Origin: Druceiella hillmani
Taxonomy: Eukaryota; Arthropoda; Insecta; Lepidoptera; Hepialidae
Direction of reading: 5' to 3'
Length of the DNA stretch: 64,000 nucleotides
Assembly: GCA_039881145.1 (NCBI GenBank)
Contig: JAYKKI010000027.1
Span: forward strand, 19,665,001 to 19,729,000
This document shows, in pieces, positions 45,272 through 56,398 of the stretch (position 1 is its first letter; every line of letters begins with the position of its first letter). Position numbers and translations under genes: made by a program. The notes beneath the pieces were generated by a model. The model searched no databases and was not told the DNA's origin. It was given only the letters and a program-made list of their open reading frames with translations.

Positions 45272-46550
45272 AGTATCAATTCACAACTTGCTCATGGAAA
45301 ATTTATATTTCGTTCAACGACGCGTAAGCATCACTTCGCCTTTTCACATCAAATGAAGTTAAAATGCGTACAAGTTCTAGAATGCCTAGGAATGCTGACG
45401 TATTTTTACGCAAGCGATAACGTGTTAACGCAGCTGAGCTTTATCAATTGGATCTAATGACCTTCGTACGTGCGTGTATTCGCTTTTCGCCTATACACCG
45501 TAACTAATAGGATAAAGGTGCAGGTAAAATATTGTCTGTAACGTCTGTAAATAGGTTATCAATTCACAACTTGCTCATGGAAAATTTATATTTCGTTCAA
45601 CGACGCGTAAGCATCACTTCGCCTTGTCACATCAAATGAAGTTAAAATGCGTACAAGTTCTAGAATGCCTAGGAATGCTGACGTATTTTTACGCAAGCGA
45701 TAACGTGTTAACGCATCTGAGCTTTATCAATTGGATCTAATGACCTTCGTACGTGCGTGTATTCGCTTTTCGCCTATACACGTAACTAATAGGATAAAGG
45801 TGCAGGTAAAATATTGTCTGTAACGTCTGTAAATAGGTTATCAATTCACAACTTGCTCATGGAAAATTTATATTTCGTTCAACGACGCGTAAGCATCACT
45901 TCGCCTTGTCACATCAAATGAAGTTAAAATGCGTACAAGTTCTAGAATGCCTAGGAATGCTGACGTATTTTTACGCAAGCGATAACGTGTTAACGCATCT
46001 GAGCTTTATCAATTGGATCTAATGACCTTCGTACGTGCGTGTATTCGCTTTTCGCCTATACACGTAACTAATAGGATAAAGGTGCAGGTAAAATATTGTC
46101 TGTAACGTCTGTAAATAGGTTATCAATTCACAACTTGCTCATGGAAAATTTATATTTCGTTCAACGACGCGTAAGCATCACTTCGCCTTGTCACATCAAA
46201 TGAAGTTAAAATGCGTACAAGTTCTAGAATGCCTAGGAATGCTGACGTATTTTTACGCAAGCGATAACGTGTTAACGCATCTGAGCTTTATCAATTGGAT
46301 CTAATGACCTTCGTACGTGCGTGTATTCGCTTTTCACATCAAATGAAGTTAAAATGCGTACAAGTTCTAGAATGCCTAGGAATGCTAACGTATTTTTACG
46401 CAAGCGATAACGTGTTAACGCAGCTGAGCTTTACAATTGGATCTAATGACCTTCGTACGTGCGTGTATTCGCTTTTCGCCTATACACGTAACTAATAGGA
46501 TAAAGGTGCAGGTAAAATATCTCTGTAACGTCTGTAAATAGGTTATAGTA
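45272..46550. repeat. 282-bp satellite, about 4.7 copies
   Basis: TCAATTCACAACTTGCTC starts units at 45276, 45559, 45841 and 46123 (periods 283, 282, 282). Units 2 and 3 look identical, and unit 4 matches them until it is joined to a fifth unit by a deletion at a CTTTTC microhomology (about 46330-46340). Units are more G+C-rich than the flanks (ACGCAAGCGATAACGTG, CTTCGTACGTGCGTGTATTC). No credible gene; the frames at 45239 and 46295 are the same repeat. Confidence 0.95.
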
Positions 46551-46685
46551 TACGATCGCATTCTTTCACAGCTGATAGCATGCGAAGGGGAAGGGGAGGT
46601 TTCATTTTTAGTTTCCTACAGGAACGTGAAACAAGCAATTTTATGTACCTATAGGAAACTCGAAATACACCGACTATATGTGTAA

Positions 46686-46687
<2 letters not shown>

Positions 46688-46762
<75 letters not shown>
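46688..46762. repeat. (TA)n microsatellite
   Basis: About 37 uninterrupted TA dinucleotides. The 117-codon minus-strand frame crossing it is not a gene. Confidence 0.97.
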
Positions 46763-46764
<2 letters not shown>

Positions 46765-47160
46765 GTGCAAATCATGGAAGAAACTTGAAAGCCAGTTTAT
46801 AAGAATTATTTTAGGCCTAGGTGCAAAAATATTATTAGAAGTGCACCTGGTAAAGTGTTTTTTCTTATCCCGAGAGATGCGAAAATACGAAAACAATGAT
46901 GCAAGGTTATGAGCAGAGATGAAGCATCTCGAACAAGTTGTTTACATTGTTGTGAAGATCGCTTTAATGTAAGTATGTTTTATTTGGATAACTAGTATGA
47001 TTTCAGTTAACGATAAGTGAGTTTTCTATTGAATATCAATCAGACAACCAGTAGATAATTGTGTACATAAAATAATTTACAAAAGGTTAATAGGACTTTC
47101 GGTTTTTTGGTTTTTTACTTTAAGATTTTTCTTAAACTACATAACATTGTCAAAAAATAA
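46763..47160. other. Intergenic; no gene seen
   Basis: No recognised feature between the microsatellite and the dispersed repeat at 47161. Confidence 0.5.
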
Positions 47161-47667
47161 ATTGGTTGTCTGTAAAGTCTGTTTACGGACGATAGTTTTA
47201 CGTGATAACGTCATAAAGAAACATTGATGAAAAATTGCATACTTTTATGAATTAAATTGAATTATTATCACTGAATTATTATTATTTTGTATAATACAAA
47301 GGAGTTAATTGAAAATTACAATTTTTTCGATAAATTAACTTTTATTTGCACTCGTTAATTCAAATATTTTTTTTAATTATATTATATTATAACTCCGAGT
47401 GAGGGGAATGAAAATTCACTCCGGATTTTTACAGTGTATTAATTTATCGTTTATAATTGCTATTAATTAATTTATTTATAATTAATATTAATTATTAATC
47501 ATTATTAGCAGAACTATTCGAACTGCTAGCTCTGACGTCACGCGAGAAGAGAGATAAATTCTGACGCTTGTGCCGATCGTGCCTCTCTATCACTTGTTCC
47601 GCGCTCTCGCTTGCACGCTCAGGCTCAGGCGGAACGTGAATCGATTTATAAGACGTTATCACGTCAA
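47161..47667 (+). mobile_element. Dispersed 0.4-0.5 kb repeat, copy 2
   Basis: Partner of 4031-4427 with the same left end ATTGGTTGTCTGTAAAGTC and G+C-rich TTCCGCGCTCTCGCTTGCAC block. It has about 110 bp more in the middle (CTCCGAGTGAGGGGAATG and an A+T-rich run). The right end TAAGACGTTATCACGTCAA is the inverse of ACGTGATAACGTC near the left end. Non-autonomous, class unknown. Confidence 0.65.
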
Positions 47668-48527
47668 AACATAAAAAGTGACTTGCCTGAAGCCTAATAA
47701 ACTTATGAACGTAAATAAGATTTCATATCAATTAATAAAGTATAGACGGTATGCAGCCATGTTTTTGAAACATTATAGATTATGTTTACTGCTCTGAGTA
47801 TTTACTGCATATGACTGTACCTATTCATGAATAGAAAACGGACATAATTCATGATTATAAATCATGTATTAAAAGCTTTCACTCCTTTGACCTTAGCGGA
47901 CGTAAAATCTGGTTTTGAAATAAAACTTTGTCAAATGAATGCATCTATTCCCGGCAGTGCTTTCATTATTCTTTTTTCTGACTGTGCTTTCACAAAACTA
48001 CTTTCAGTCATCGTTCTAAACGATTTTCAGTCTCACTAGGATGTTGAAAATGCACTGTAAAATATTGCAAGAATGCTATTTTTTCTTATCAAACACAACA
48101 AATGCCACACAAATTGTCAACAATACGAACTTGTTTACATAGTCTGACATTATATTTCGTTCTGACCAATAGTGTTGCGTTCCGATAATTTGAATTTCCC
48201 TCGCATAATTTGCACTTTTTAGTTATTCATTTATGCAAGTAAAATATAATTAATCGTTATAGTGCCATTGTTTTTTACTCATATATACTTAAAAATGCCA
48301 AAGAAATATTTTGTTTTTGATGTCATTTACCCTTGTCTCGAAAAAAAACTGTATCTCTTCCAAAAATTATCCAATTTTAATAATTTTTTCGGTGTTTTCT
48401 TAATAAAAGCTTGTACAAGGATAATAAAATACAAAGAAAATTATGAAAATATATATTGTGAACAAAAAGTGAAATCAAGGTCACAACGTCATTTTCGCAG
48501 TCCGGTAAATCCTCCGTATCAGCAAAA
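47668..48527. other. Intergenic; possible downstream part of a minus-strand gene
   Basis: Mostly A+T-rich. On the minus strand at about 48030-47930 a short coding-like stretch (MTESSFVKAQSEKRIMKALP then GIDAFI and a stop) stands out from its background, but I cannot assign a family or link it by splice sites to 48540-48653. Confidence 0.2.
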
Positions 48528-48539
48528 TAATTAACACTA

Positions 48540-48653
48540 TCACTCAAAATTTGCATTACGCCAAATTGTGAGCGGCACCACCATGTCACTCACACTTGCT
48601 TCACAGCTTGAAAAACTATCATTTTCACTCGAATTATTTTCGTATTCCGACAT
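48540..48653 (-). CDS. Candidate first coding exon, serine/acidic-rich
   Basis: On the minus strand an ATG (48653-48651) opens 37 codons starting MSEYENNSSENDSFSSCEAS and ending at TGA (48540-48542). The serine/acidic, coding-like start is typical of the N-termini of nuclear or transposase-like proteins, but no family is recognisable. A GTGAGT donor-like site lies at 48593-48588, just after SSCEAS, so the exon may end there. In another frame SDSVNYFADTEDLPD continues towards 48480, so a frameshift is another reading. A G+C-rich, promoter-like patch lies 120-180 bp upstream. No downstream exon was confirmed. Confidence 0.25.
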   Translation of the reverse strand: MSEYENNSSENDSFSSCEASVSDMVVPLTIWRNANFE

Positions 48654-48769
48654 TATGGATTAAAAATTTTCTTTTCCTAGATCCTTTTTATATTATAATT
48701 ACTAATAATATTATAATTTGAAATTTATGTAACACGTAGAAAGATAAAAAATTAGCGATGCGTTCGAGC

Positions 48770-48836
48770 GACCTCCCCTACCGCGCGCTAAACAGCAACT
48801 GATTTCGCGAGCGCCATCGCGCTCGTGGCAAATTTA
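48770..48836 (-). promoter_or_regulatory. G+C-rich promoter-like patch
   Basis: A short CpG-rich stretch (CTACCGCGCGCTAAACAG, GCGAGCGCCATCGCGCTCG) in A+T-rich DNA. On the minus strand it contains AAATCAGTTGC at about 48804-48795, where TCAGT is the arthropod initiator consensus. GAGCGCGATGGCGCTC can form a hairpin. It would fit transcription of the candidate exon at 48653. Confidence 0.25.
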
Positions 48837-49368
48837 GTTAGTATTTTTAATTAAGAAAACAATGGATTAGATATATCCGGAAAAAAATATTTGAAACAAA
48901 TTTGAATTACATGCTTATTCCCTATTACTTCTCAGTGAGATTGCACATACGTACTTGGGTAAAATACAAACTCTCAGATGGATATTTTATTGTTATCATC
49001 GTAAATAGCTTTATCTCATCTGCTGGCTTCTCAATCTCGCATATTTTATTTTACAGCTTTACATTTTATTGTTATTTAATTTGAAAATATAATTGCTTTT
49101 ACGCAACATGATCATCTTATCCTGGCTACGTTCATGCCCCTCTAGCTTAGATTAAATAAAATCTTATGTTTTCGGCACTTAGACGTTAATATTGATTTAT
49201 AAATAGAAATAATCTAAATTTAAATATTTACTTTCTTAAAAAAATAAGATTCGTATTATTGTTTATTTACTAAAATGAGACTCTAGTTTCATATGGTATG
49301 AGCTTCCTTGCAGCTTATATTCGTGTTGCTACCTATAACCTCCCTTTGCCTTGATCAATACGAGGGAT
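48837..49368. other. Intergenic; no gene seen
   Basis: A+T-rich. The 60-codon frame at 48902-49084 is hydrophobic and low-complexity, with no family. Confidence 0.5.
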
Positions 49369-49459
49369 ATAAGTTTTCATATATCAACTGTTTAGAGTTA
49401 GACTGTTCACTATGCATATAGTGAATCTAACTCTTAACAGTTGATATATGAAAACTTAT
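49369..49459. repeat. 91-bp near-perfect palindrome
   Basis: The outer arms ATAAGTTTTCATATATCAAC / GTTGATATATGAAAACTTAT, the middle arms AGAGTTAGA / TCTAACTCT and the core TTCACTATGCATATAGTGAA pair almost without interruption. It sits directly before the 256-bp tandem repeats. Confidence 0.93.
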
Positions 49460-49479
49460 CATGTATTTTACCACAAAAT

Positions 49480-50290
49480 TCTATCGAAAATGTGTTTTAA
49501 CCATCTAAGTATTTTACTAAGTAAAGAATGTCCGAGAATGTTTTGGAAAATCCCTAATTTTGTTTTACGCTTTCGTGGATAGTTTAACAGTCTTAATTTC
49601 TTATGGCCTAGGATTACGTTTTGAATTACTGCGCAACTACAGTGATACCTTCTATGAATACTCCTTAATTCTATGAGCTACCAAATTGTATAAGGAACTT
49701 GACTCTGGCATACCTTTTATGAATACACCTTACTCATTAACTGAAATGTGTTATAACCATGTAAGTATTTTACTAAGTAAAGAACGTCCGGGAATGTTTT
49801 GGAAAGTCCCTAATTTTGTTTTAAATCTTCGTGGAAAGATTAATAGTCTTAATTTCTTATGGTCTGGGATTACGTTTTGAATTACTGTCCAACTACAGCG
49901 ATACCTTCTATGAATACTCCTTAATTCTATGAGCTACCAAATTGTGTAACAAACTTGACTCTGACATACCTTCTATAAATACACCTTACTCATTATCTGA
50001 AATGTGTTATAACCATCTAAGTATTTTACTAAGTAAATAATGTCCGAGAATGTTTTGGAAAGTCCCTAATTTTGTTTTAAATTTTCGTGGAAAGATTAAC
50101 AGTCTTAATTTCTTATGGCCTGGGATTACGTTTTGGATTACTACCTAACTACTATATGCTACCAAATTATGCTACAAGATTACTACCTAACTACTATGTG
50201 TAACAAACTTGACTCTGACATACCTTCTATGAATACACAACTTCTATGAATATAAAATTTACTCCTTAACTATATATGCTACTAAACTAT
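49480..50290. repeat. 256-bp tandem repeat, three copies
   Basis: GAATGTTTTGGAAA recurs at 49536, 49792 and 50048. Units share AAGTATTTTACTAAGTAAA, TCTTAATTTCTTATGG and GGATTACGTTTTG(A/G)ATTAC. A scrambled tail with GAATACAC and ACTATATGCTAC pieces follows to 50290. Confidence 0.92.
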
Positions 50291-51234
50291 GGAACAAACT
50301 TGATTGTCACATTCCCTTATGAATAAGTATTAACTCTGTATTCAGCGAAATTATGAATAAATTTTATTCTGATTCCCGAAACGGACTGTTCTTTTTGTAT
50401 TCAAATTACAAAAGTCTTCTTTATTCCTCACCAAGTATAGAATCTGTTTTCTTTTGGCCCTTATCCATATTATTACCTATGTTATTAGTTTATCGATTCC
50501 ATTAATTTGTTTTTTTTTAGTTTTCGTACGAAGCCTAATTCATGTTTTAATATTTTATATTTTAGTCAATCGGAACATATTTCCCATATGGCAATTATTT
50601 CGCTTAACGTAAACACTTTAAAGTCTTAATTTAATAAATTAATAACTATTATTAAATCGCTTCAAAATCTTAATTTAATAAATAGATAACAATTATTAAA
50701 TCGAGAAAAAAATAGTCTCTCGCTCGGTCTAAATGCGAGAATAATTACGATTTCACAAAAGTTCGACGCTTCGCGGAATTGCAGTGACCCGGATGGTCAC
50801 ATTTTATTTTTCACCCGGATATTCGCGAACGCTGGTTGGTCTGCGTCAATACCGGATGTCTGGTAATCAGTCATGTATATTACACTAATTTGCTAATTCA
50901 AAATGTATGACGTCATAAATGTCGTTACATAAAAGAACGTAACGAAATTGAGATTAGAAAAATACTGAATACAAATCGATTTCAAAATACTATTTAGGTT
51001 AACAAAAGATTAAAAATGTGTTATAAGAAGTAGCAAGAACGTGTAAATATTGTACATTAGAATCATTCATTCATAGTTTTTGTCGTAATTATAATCGTTA
51101 TATAAAGTAATAATATGGTAGACTTTATTTTCTGTATATTTCTTATGGGCTCCATAACGCATAAAACTTTTGAGTCTAGTTCAACGACATACCTCGACTT
51201 GGCTCAATGTCATTTGGATGTAAAACCTAGAGGA
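50291..51234. other. Intergenic; no gene seen
   Basis: A+T-rich. TTAATTTAATAAAT(T/A)(A/G)ATAAC is duplicated at about 50625-50695. A slightly G+C-richer stretch lies at 50750-50870. No gene is seen. Confidence 0.5.
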
Positions 51235-51620
51235 TTTTTGAAGTAAAACTTTTTTACGCATGCTTGACTTGGGGAGTAAGCTGGTAAATGCATGACGAGA
51301 GCGTTACGAAAAGTGTGATCGCGCGAGACGAACGGAAGTTGAGAGGAAGATATAAGTTAGTGAAGACAGAGAGAGAGAATATGTTAGTGAAGACAGAGAG
51401 AGAGAGAGAGAGAGAGAGAGTGTTTCGTATATTACTGTAGGGACAAGAGAGAGAGAGGTACGAGCACACATTTTCTTTCTCTCTTTCTGTCATAGCCAGT
51501 TATGTTTCGTATATCTAAGACACAGTGCAAGCATATTCTCTATATCACACTGTAGGAGCAAGAGAGAGCAGTGCGCGCGCACATTTTCTTTCTTTCTTCC
51601 TTTTATAGCTAGTGCATGAA

Positions 51621-51687
<67 letters not shown>

Positions 51688-51888
51688 CGAGTTTGCTAGC
51701 GTTACGCAAACGGTGATTTTTTTGATTATTTTGTAATTTCATTTCGTTCTTGAACAATTTTATAAATTATTATTTTGTTCAATACATTAAATATTCTACG
51801 TTTAAAGTGAATAAAATTGTAAATTCATTTTAAAGTTCATATTTTGTGAATTTGAAGTTTTACTTCAGTCGTGTGGTCTAAAGCACAT
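51235..51888 (+). mobile_element. Dispersed TIR-like element with (TA)n core, copy 2
   Basis: Partner of 41476-41888, with the same start (TTTTTGAAGTAAAACTT), CTTGACTTGGGGAGTAAGCT, GCGAGTTTGCTAGCG and end (GAAGTTTTACTTCA, GTGTGGTCTAAAGCACA). Extra length comes from repeated AGTGAAGACAGAGAGAG segments, a second TTTCGTATAT block and about 70 extra bp near 51740-51810. (TA)n at about 51621-51684. Frames on the minus strand are repeat-driven. Confidence 0.7.
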
Positions 51889-52955
51889 TCGTTTTTTTTG
51901 CTTAAAATATATCAATAGTTGCATCGAATTATACGGATGTTAGGCGTATATATGCACTGAATTTTGGTAAGAACATTAAACAATTAGATACATTTACGTA
52001 GAAATATCTGCCAAAATTTTGGCAACGTCACAAGTTTTTTTCTCTCCGTCAACAGCATCTTTCTTCTCGTCCCACTGTGTTTATTTTTATTGCTCGGTTT
52101 CATTAAGATGCTGCGTTAATTTTTACATATTTTAATCTTGCCCAAAATGAAATGGCGCATCGCAGTTGGTTTTGTGCGTCGTAATGTGAGCGTGTTCACA
52201 CATACAGGTCCGACTCTAACGAGTATTTATGATGGAAATTTTATCTTCATTCGCTATACATTATATTTTTGGCTAACCAAAAAAAGTATCCGTCATTCGT
52301 ATTCGTACCAAATTACGATTTTACGGGATACTGGCTATTTTACACTAATATTTAAATCTAATTTATTAACAATTCAATGAAACTACGTGATATAGTATTA
52401 TTCTATGTTGATTGATGAATTATTGATGTGGAACATCTAATGGCGCGTTCGAATGGGAGTTAAAACGTTCTGATGGCACATTGCGTTTTGCCACCAAGCC
52501 AGCTTCGTGTCTTGTCGGCTCTTTCCGGCCAGCTTCGCTTCTTTTAGGCTCTTTCTGCTTAACGCTTCGCTCTCTACAACACGATGTACGCGCTACTTAA
52601 CGCGCTTGTTTTAATTTATCAACATTGTTTTTTAATGATTTACTAACGCTTACAATCTTACTCATTTACCACATATCGGTGTTTATAAACTCCATTATCT
52701 AACGTCCTAAAAATATTTCAATATAATAATTAAAAAAAAATGAGATGTTTCACATCTACCAGGCGTCTAATGAAGACTCACATTTTTTTGGTTAATAAAT
52801 CACTTTTATCGTTATTTGGTTAATAAAAATCACAAATAATGCTATTTTTATTAACCAAATTTAATTTCGTAATTCATTTAAATAGTTAACAAATTTATCA
52901 GACTTTAGTGCTGGACCTCCTCGGTGTATCGCACAGGGTAATATTTGCAGATCTA
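51889..52955. other. Intergenic; small features only
   Basis: CCAGCTTCG(T/C)(G/T)TCTT(G/T)T(C/A)GGCTCTTT is duplicated at 52498-52560 in a slightly G+C-richer patch. GGTTAATAAA... and TTTTTATTAACC form an inverted pair at 52790-52858. It also holds the hammerhead-family fragment at 52369. An 80-codon frame (52138-52380) has no family. Confidence 0.45.
52369..52403 (-). mobile_element. Short fragment of the hammerhead element family
   Basis: ACAATTCAATGAAACTACG followed by TGATATAGTATTATT matches the outer end of the hammerhead-element arms (ACAATTAAATGAAACTACG...). The rest of the element is missing. Confidence 0.6.
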
Positions 52956-53150
52956 GAAGTATATGACAGTATAATTTCAAGAGCGAGTAAGAGTACTTAC
53001 TGCAAAAGTAATATAACGATAAGGTTCCCTACTGTTACTAGAAGTATATGACAGTATAATTTCAAGAAGTATATGACAGTATAATTTCAAGAGCGAGTAA
53101 AAGTACTTACTGCAAAAGTAATATAACGATAAGGTTCCCTACTGTTACTT
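52956..53150. repeat. ~103-bp tandem duplication with extra short unit
   Basis: GAAGTATATGACAGTATAAT occurs three times (52956, 53041 and 53066). The long repeat includes CAAGAGCGAGTAA and AATATAACGATAAGGTTCCC. It directly precedes the 63-bp satellite. Confidence 0.88.
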
Positions 53151-53159
53151 TGATTTTTG

Positions 53160-54115
53160 AAATAGTTATAATTTTTTATCATAAATCGTTAGTAGGCTGA
53201 CTTCTATTGCATTACGTTTATGGAAGAGTTGTAATTTTATCTCATAAATCGTTAGTAGGCTGACTTCTATTGCATTACGTTTATGGAAGAGTTGTAATTT
53301 ATCTCATAAATCGTTAATAGGCTGACTTCTATTGCATTACGTTTATGGAAGAGTTGTAATTTTATCTCATAAATCGTTAATAGGCTGACTTCTATTGCAT
53401 TACGTTTATGGAAGAGTTGTAATTTTATCTCATAAATCGTTAGTAGGCTGACTTCTATTGCATTACGTTTATGGAAGAGTTGTAATCTTATATCATAAAT
53501 CGTTAGTAGGCTGACTTCTATTGCATTACGTTTATGGAAGAGTTGTAATTTTATCTCATAAATCGTTAGTAGGCTGACTTCTATTGCATTACGTTTATGG
53601 AAGAGTTGTAATCTTATATCATAAATCGTTAATAGGCTGACTTCTATTGCATTACGTTTATGGAAGAGTTGTAATTTTATCTCATAAATCGTTAGTAGGC
53701 TGACTTCCATTGCATTACGTTTATGGAAAAGTTGTAATCTTATATCATAAATCGTTAGTAGGCTGACTTCTAATGCATTACGTTTATGGAAGAGTTGTAA
53801 TTTTATCTCATAAATCGTTAGTAGGCTGACTTCTATTGCATTACGTTTATAGAAGAGTTGTAATTTTATATCATAAATCGTTAGTAGGCTGACTTCTAAT
53901 GCATTACGTTTATGGAAGAGTTGTAATTTTATCTCATAAATCGTTAGTAAGCTGACTTCTATTGCATTACGTTTATAGAAGAGTTGTAATTTTATATCAT
54001 AAATCGTTAGTAGGCTGACTTCTAATGCATTACGTTTATGGAAGAGTTGTAATTTGATCTCATAAATCGTTAGTAGGCTGACTTCTATTGCATTACGTTT
54101 ATGGAAGTTGTATCA
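53160..54115 (-). repeat. 63-bp satellite, about 15 copies
   Basis: Unit CGTTAGTAGGCTGACTTC, TATTGCATTACGTTTATGG, AAGAGTTGTAATTTTATCTC, ATAAAT recurs every 62-63 bp from 53187. Because 63 is divisible by three, a minus-strand frame stays open for 147 codons (53267-53710) and reads as 21-residue repeats (VSLLTIYEIKLQLFHKRNAI-type). A one-base deletion in one unit (about 53300) ends the frame. There is no evidence of translation; I treat it as satellite DNA. Confidence 0.95.
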
Positions 54116-55323
54116 AGACATCAGGTTCTTTCTTAATAATTAATCTCCATCTAGCTTTGTTTTCTAAACGATGGAAAAAGATTCCAAAAACACCCAACGA
54201 CTCGCAACTTCTGTTCCTGGGGCTGCAGTCGCTTTCGCACTTTGTGCGGTTTTAGTTTAGTAATTGCCGGTACAAGTAAATCGCAAGGCTAGCCATAATA
54301 AATTTCAATAGGTTTCTATTATGGTAATCGCCGAAAAGAACGAAAAAGGCTGTGATACGGAGGCGCTCTACGTTTCAAGCGCGCTGAGCGATAATGAAGC
54401 ACATCCCGGCTATGCTCCGCCTAGTTGTGGGGTGCGGGGGTATAGAAATTTGGTTTGCTATTTTGATAGTATATGTCTATTCTTTCCTGTAGATCAAACG
54501 GCTTAATGGATTTTCATATATGAGGTGTCTTTGGATTTTATTTAGATATAATTACCTTACGAGAGCTATTAACCGGTCTAACATAGTTTACAGGAAGAGA
54601 GAATGGACAAAGCGGTACGTGTATAGCAATAGTGTATCATAGTTGCATATGCAATGTTTATTTTATACATCTTTGTATTTATGTGTGTATAATATAGTCT
54701 AATAATCTCAAATTAACTTGTATAATTATCCAGAAAACTTTACTTAACTCAGAAGCTCAAAATAAAAATAAAATTACTAAAAAACAAAAAAAAACGATTG
54801 CGAAAAAACTGAAAGGAAAGAAGCAATATTTTACTCATTTTCAACAGTCGAGTTTTTTAAATAAGGTAAAAAAATAAGGTTTTTTTAAATAAGGTAACGA
54901 ACACTAATGAAATAACATGTAACAATAGCCGGTACCCGATCGTCCGTCTGTCACAGGCAATTTTCTCGTAAAATATTTGACGTAAAAGTTCAATTTTTAT
55001 TTTGGGGTTAATTTCGGAGGGATAAACTGGGAAATAAAAAAAAACCTTTAAAGATTTTCGTCTAGAGTGTTAAATTAAAACTTTTTGATGCATGAATTCA
55101 ATAATACACATGATGTATTTTTTTATGAATTCATTTAAACATTTTTCGGGAAAAAACTTAAAAATTGCCTTGCTCCGCCTTTATTACTAAAATTATCGCT
55201 TAAAGAAATCCGAAAATAATCATGGACATTGAGAATTAGGTGTAGATTGAACGAAAACCAGGATGGAAAAATTCTAGGGCGTTAAATTGATATAAACAAT
55301 TTAATTTAATAAACAATTTAGAA
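54116..55323. other. Intergenic; no gene seen
   Basis: A G+C-richer patch lies at 54200-54440, with a 61-codon frame (54321-54506) reading EAHPGYAPPSCGVRG, not assigned to any family. The rest is A+T-rich with GGTACCCGATCGTCCGTCTG near 54932. Confidence 0.4.
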
Positions 55324-55560
55324 TTGTTTATTTCTTTCCTACTACTATTGAACCTCATAATTGCTGGTTTTATAGAAAATGTTTTTCGAAAAAAAAATAT
55401 TTTTCCCTTTGTAAGGAACAAATTTAGTTCTTACTCATTTTACAACATAATTAATTTGGCTCACTCGAAACACTCTCCATTCAGCTCCACGAGAACACGA
55501 TCTGATACGTCAACGGTGCAGTCGGCGGTGGATAGCGCGGCAGATTAAATCGGGGGGACT
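55324..55560 (+). repeat. Dispersed repeat with coding-like conservation, copy 2
   Basis: Plus-strand frame of 74 codons aligned to the minus-strand frame at 1537-1770: NIINLAHSK, DTSTVQSAV and AD are conserved and the shared block ends AATCGGGG. Nucleotide similarity covers the whole block. The product is unknown. Confidence 0.5.
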
Positions 55561-56347
55561 GAGAGCAGGAAACACTAATTGTGCAAGTATATCTTGCACT
55601 TGACTTATTTTTTTATTTTTCAGGTTGTCACTTTAAAATACGTGCAATTTAGTTTATCTATCGCAATAGCTGATAAATATCCTAGGACGATCCTCCAATT
55701 TGTGTGTGCTGGTATCGATCGATTCTACCTTGATAGGCTTGCTCTTGTGTTTGGTTAGTTTGCTGTTTGCTGTTCACATCTTCGCTGCAAGCTGTAAATT
55801 GGTACTAACTGATTATTTGGATCGTTATGCAAATAAGTCACATCTAGTGTACCTTGTCTCCTTTCGCTGTTTAGGTGGTGCCGTATTGATTCTTTCAATA
55901 CACAGATGACCGTTAAGGAGAATTGGTATGTAGGTGAAGGAAGCGAGGCAAGTGTGTCAGGGTTTTTTTGAAGTGGCACGCAGTCATAGACAGATAGACA
56001 TTTACAACTCTATCGACGTCATTCGATTGTGCATATAAAATGTTTGCTCTTTGTCAGTGTGTGCACGTAGCGGTTACGTGGTGCATTCAAATTAGAGGCA
56101 ATCGCATTAATAATATGCCTCTATACGGCAAGCAGCTTCTTTTGTGTTTACTGTCTTCGAAGCTCCAACATCAGTGAAGGTACCCTTATTATGGAGATAT
56201 ATGTTTGCCTCGTAGTTCCATCGAGCAGTTTTTAATTATACACAAGGTCTTTTTATACGCAGCTACTAAATTAGTATTTTGTTAAATAAGTAATTTAAGA
56301 AACTAAAATGCAAAAAAAATCGTAATGCAATATTTGACTTAATAATG
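55561..56347. other. Intergenic; no gene seen
   Basis: Frames on both strands at 55700-55979 (69-74 codons) overlap each other and match no family. TGCAAGTATATCTTGCA at about 55580 is a small palindrome. Confidence 0.4.
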
Positions 56348-56398
56348 CAAAAATACAAACCTATCAAGTCATAATGACTTAATAGGTTTGTATTTTTG
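56348..56398. repeat. Near-perfect 25-bp-arm palindrome
   Basis: CAAAAATACAAACCTATCAA and the complementary arm TTAATAGGTTTGTATTTTTG pair with one mismatch around a 1-nt centre. Confidence 0.93.

Noticed and set aside
46543..46896. 117-codon minus-strand frame with a YIYIYI run
   Set aside because: The run is the translated (TA)n microsatellite; the flanks have no family.
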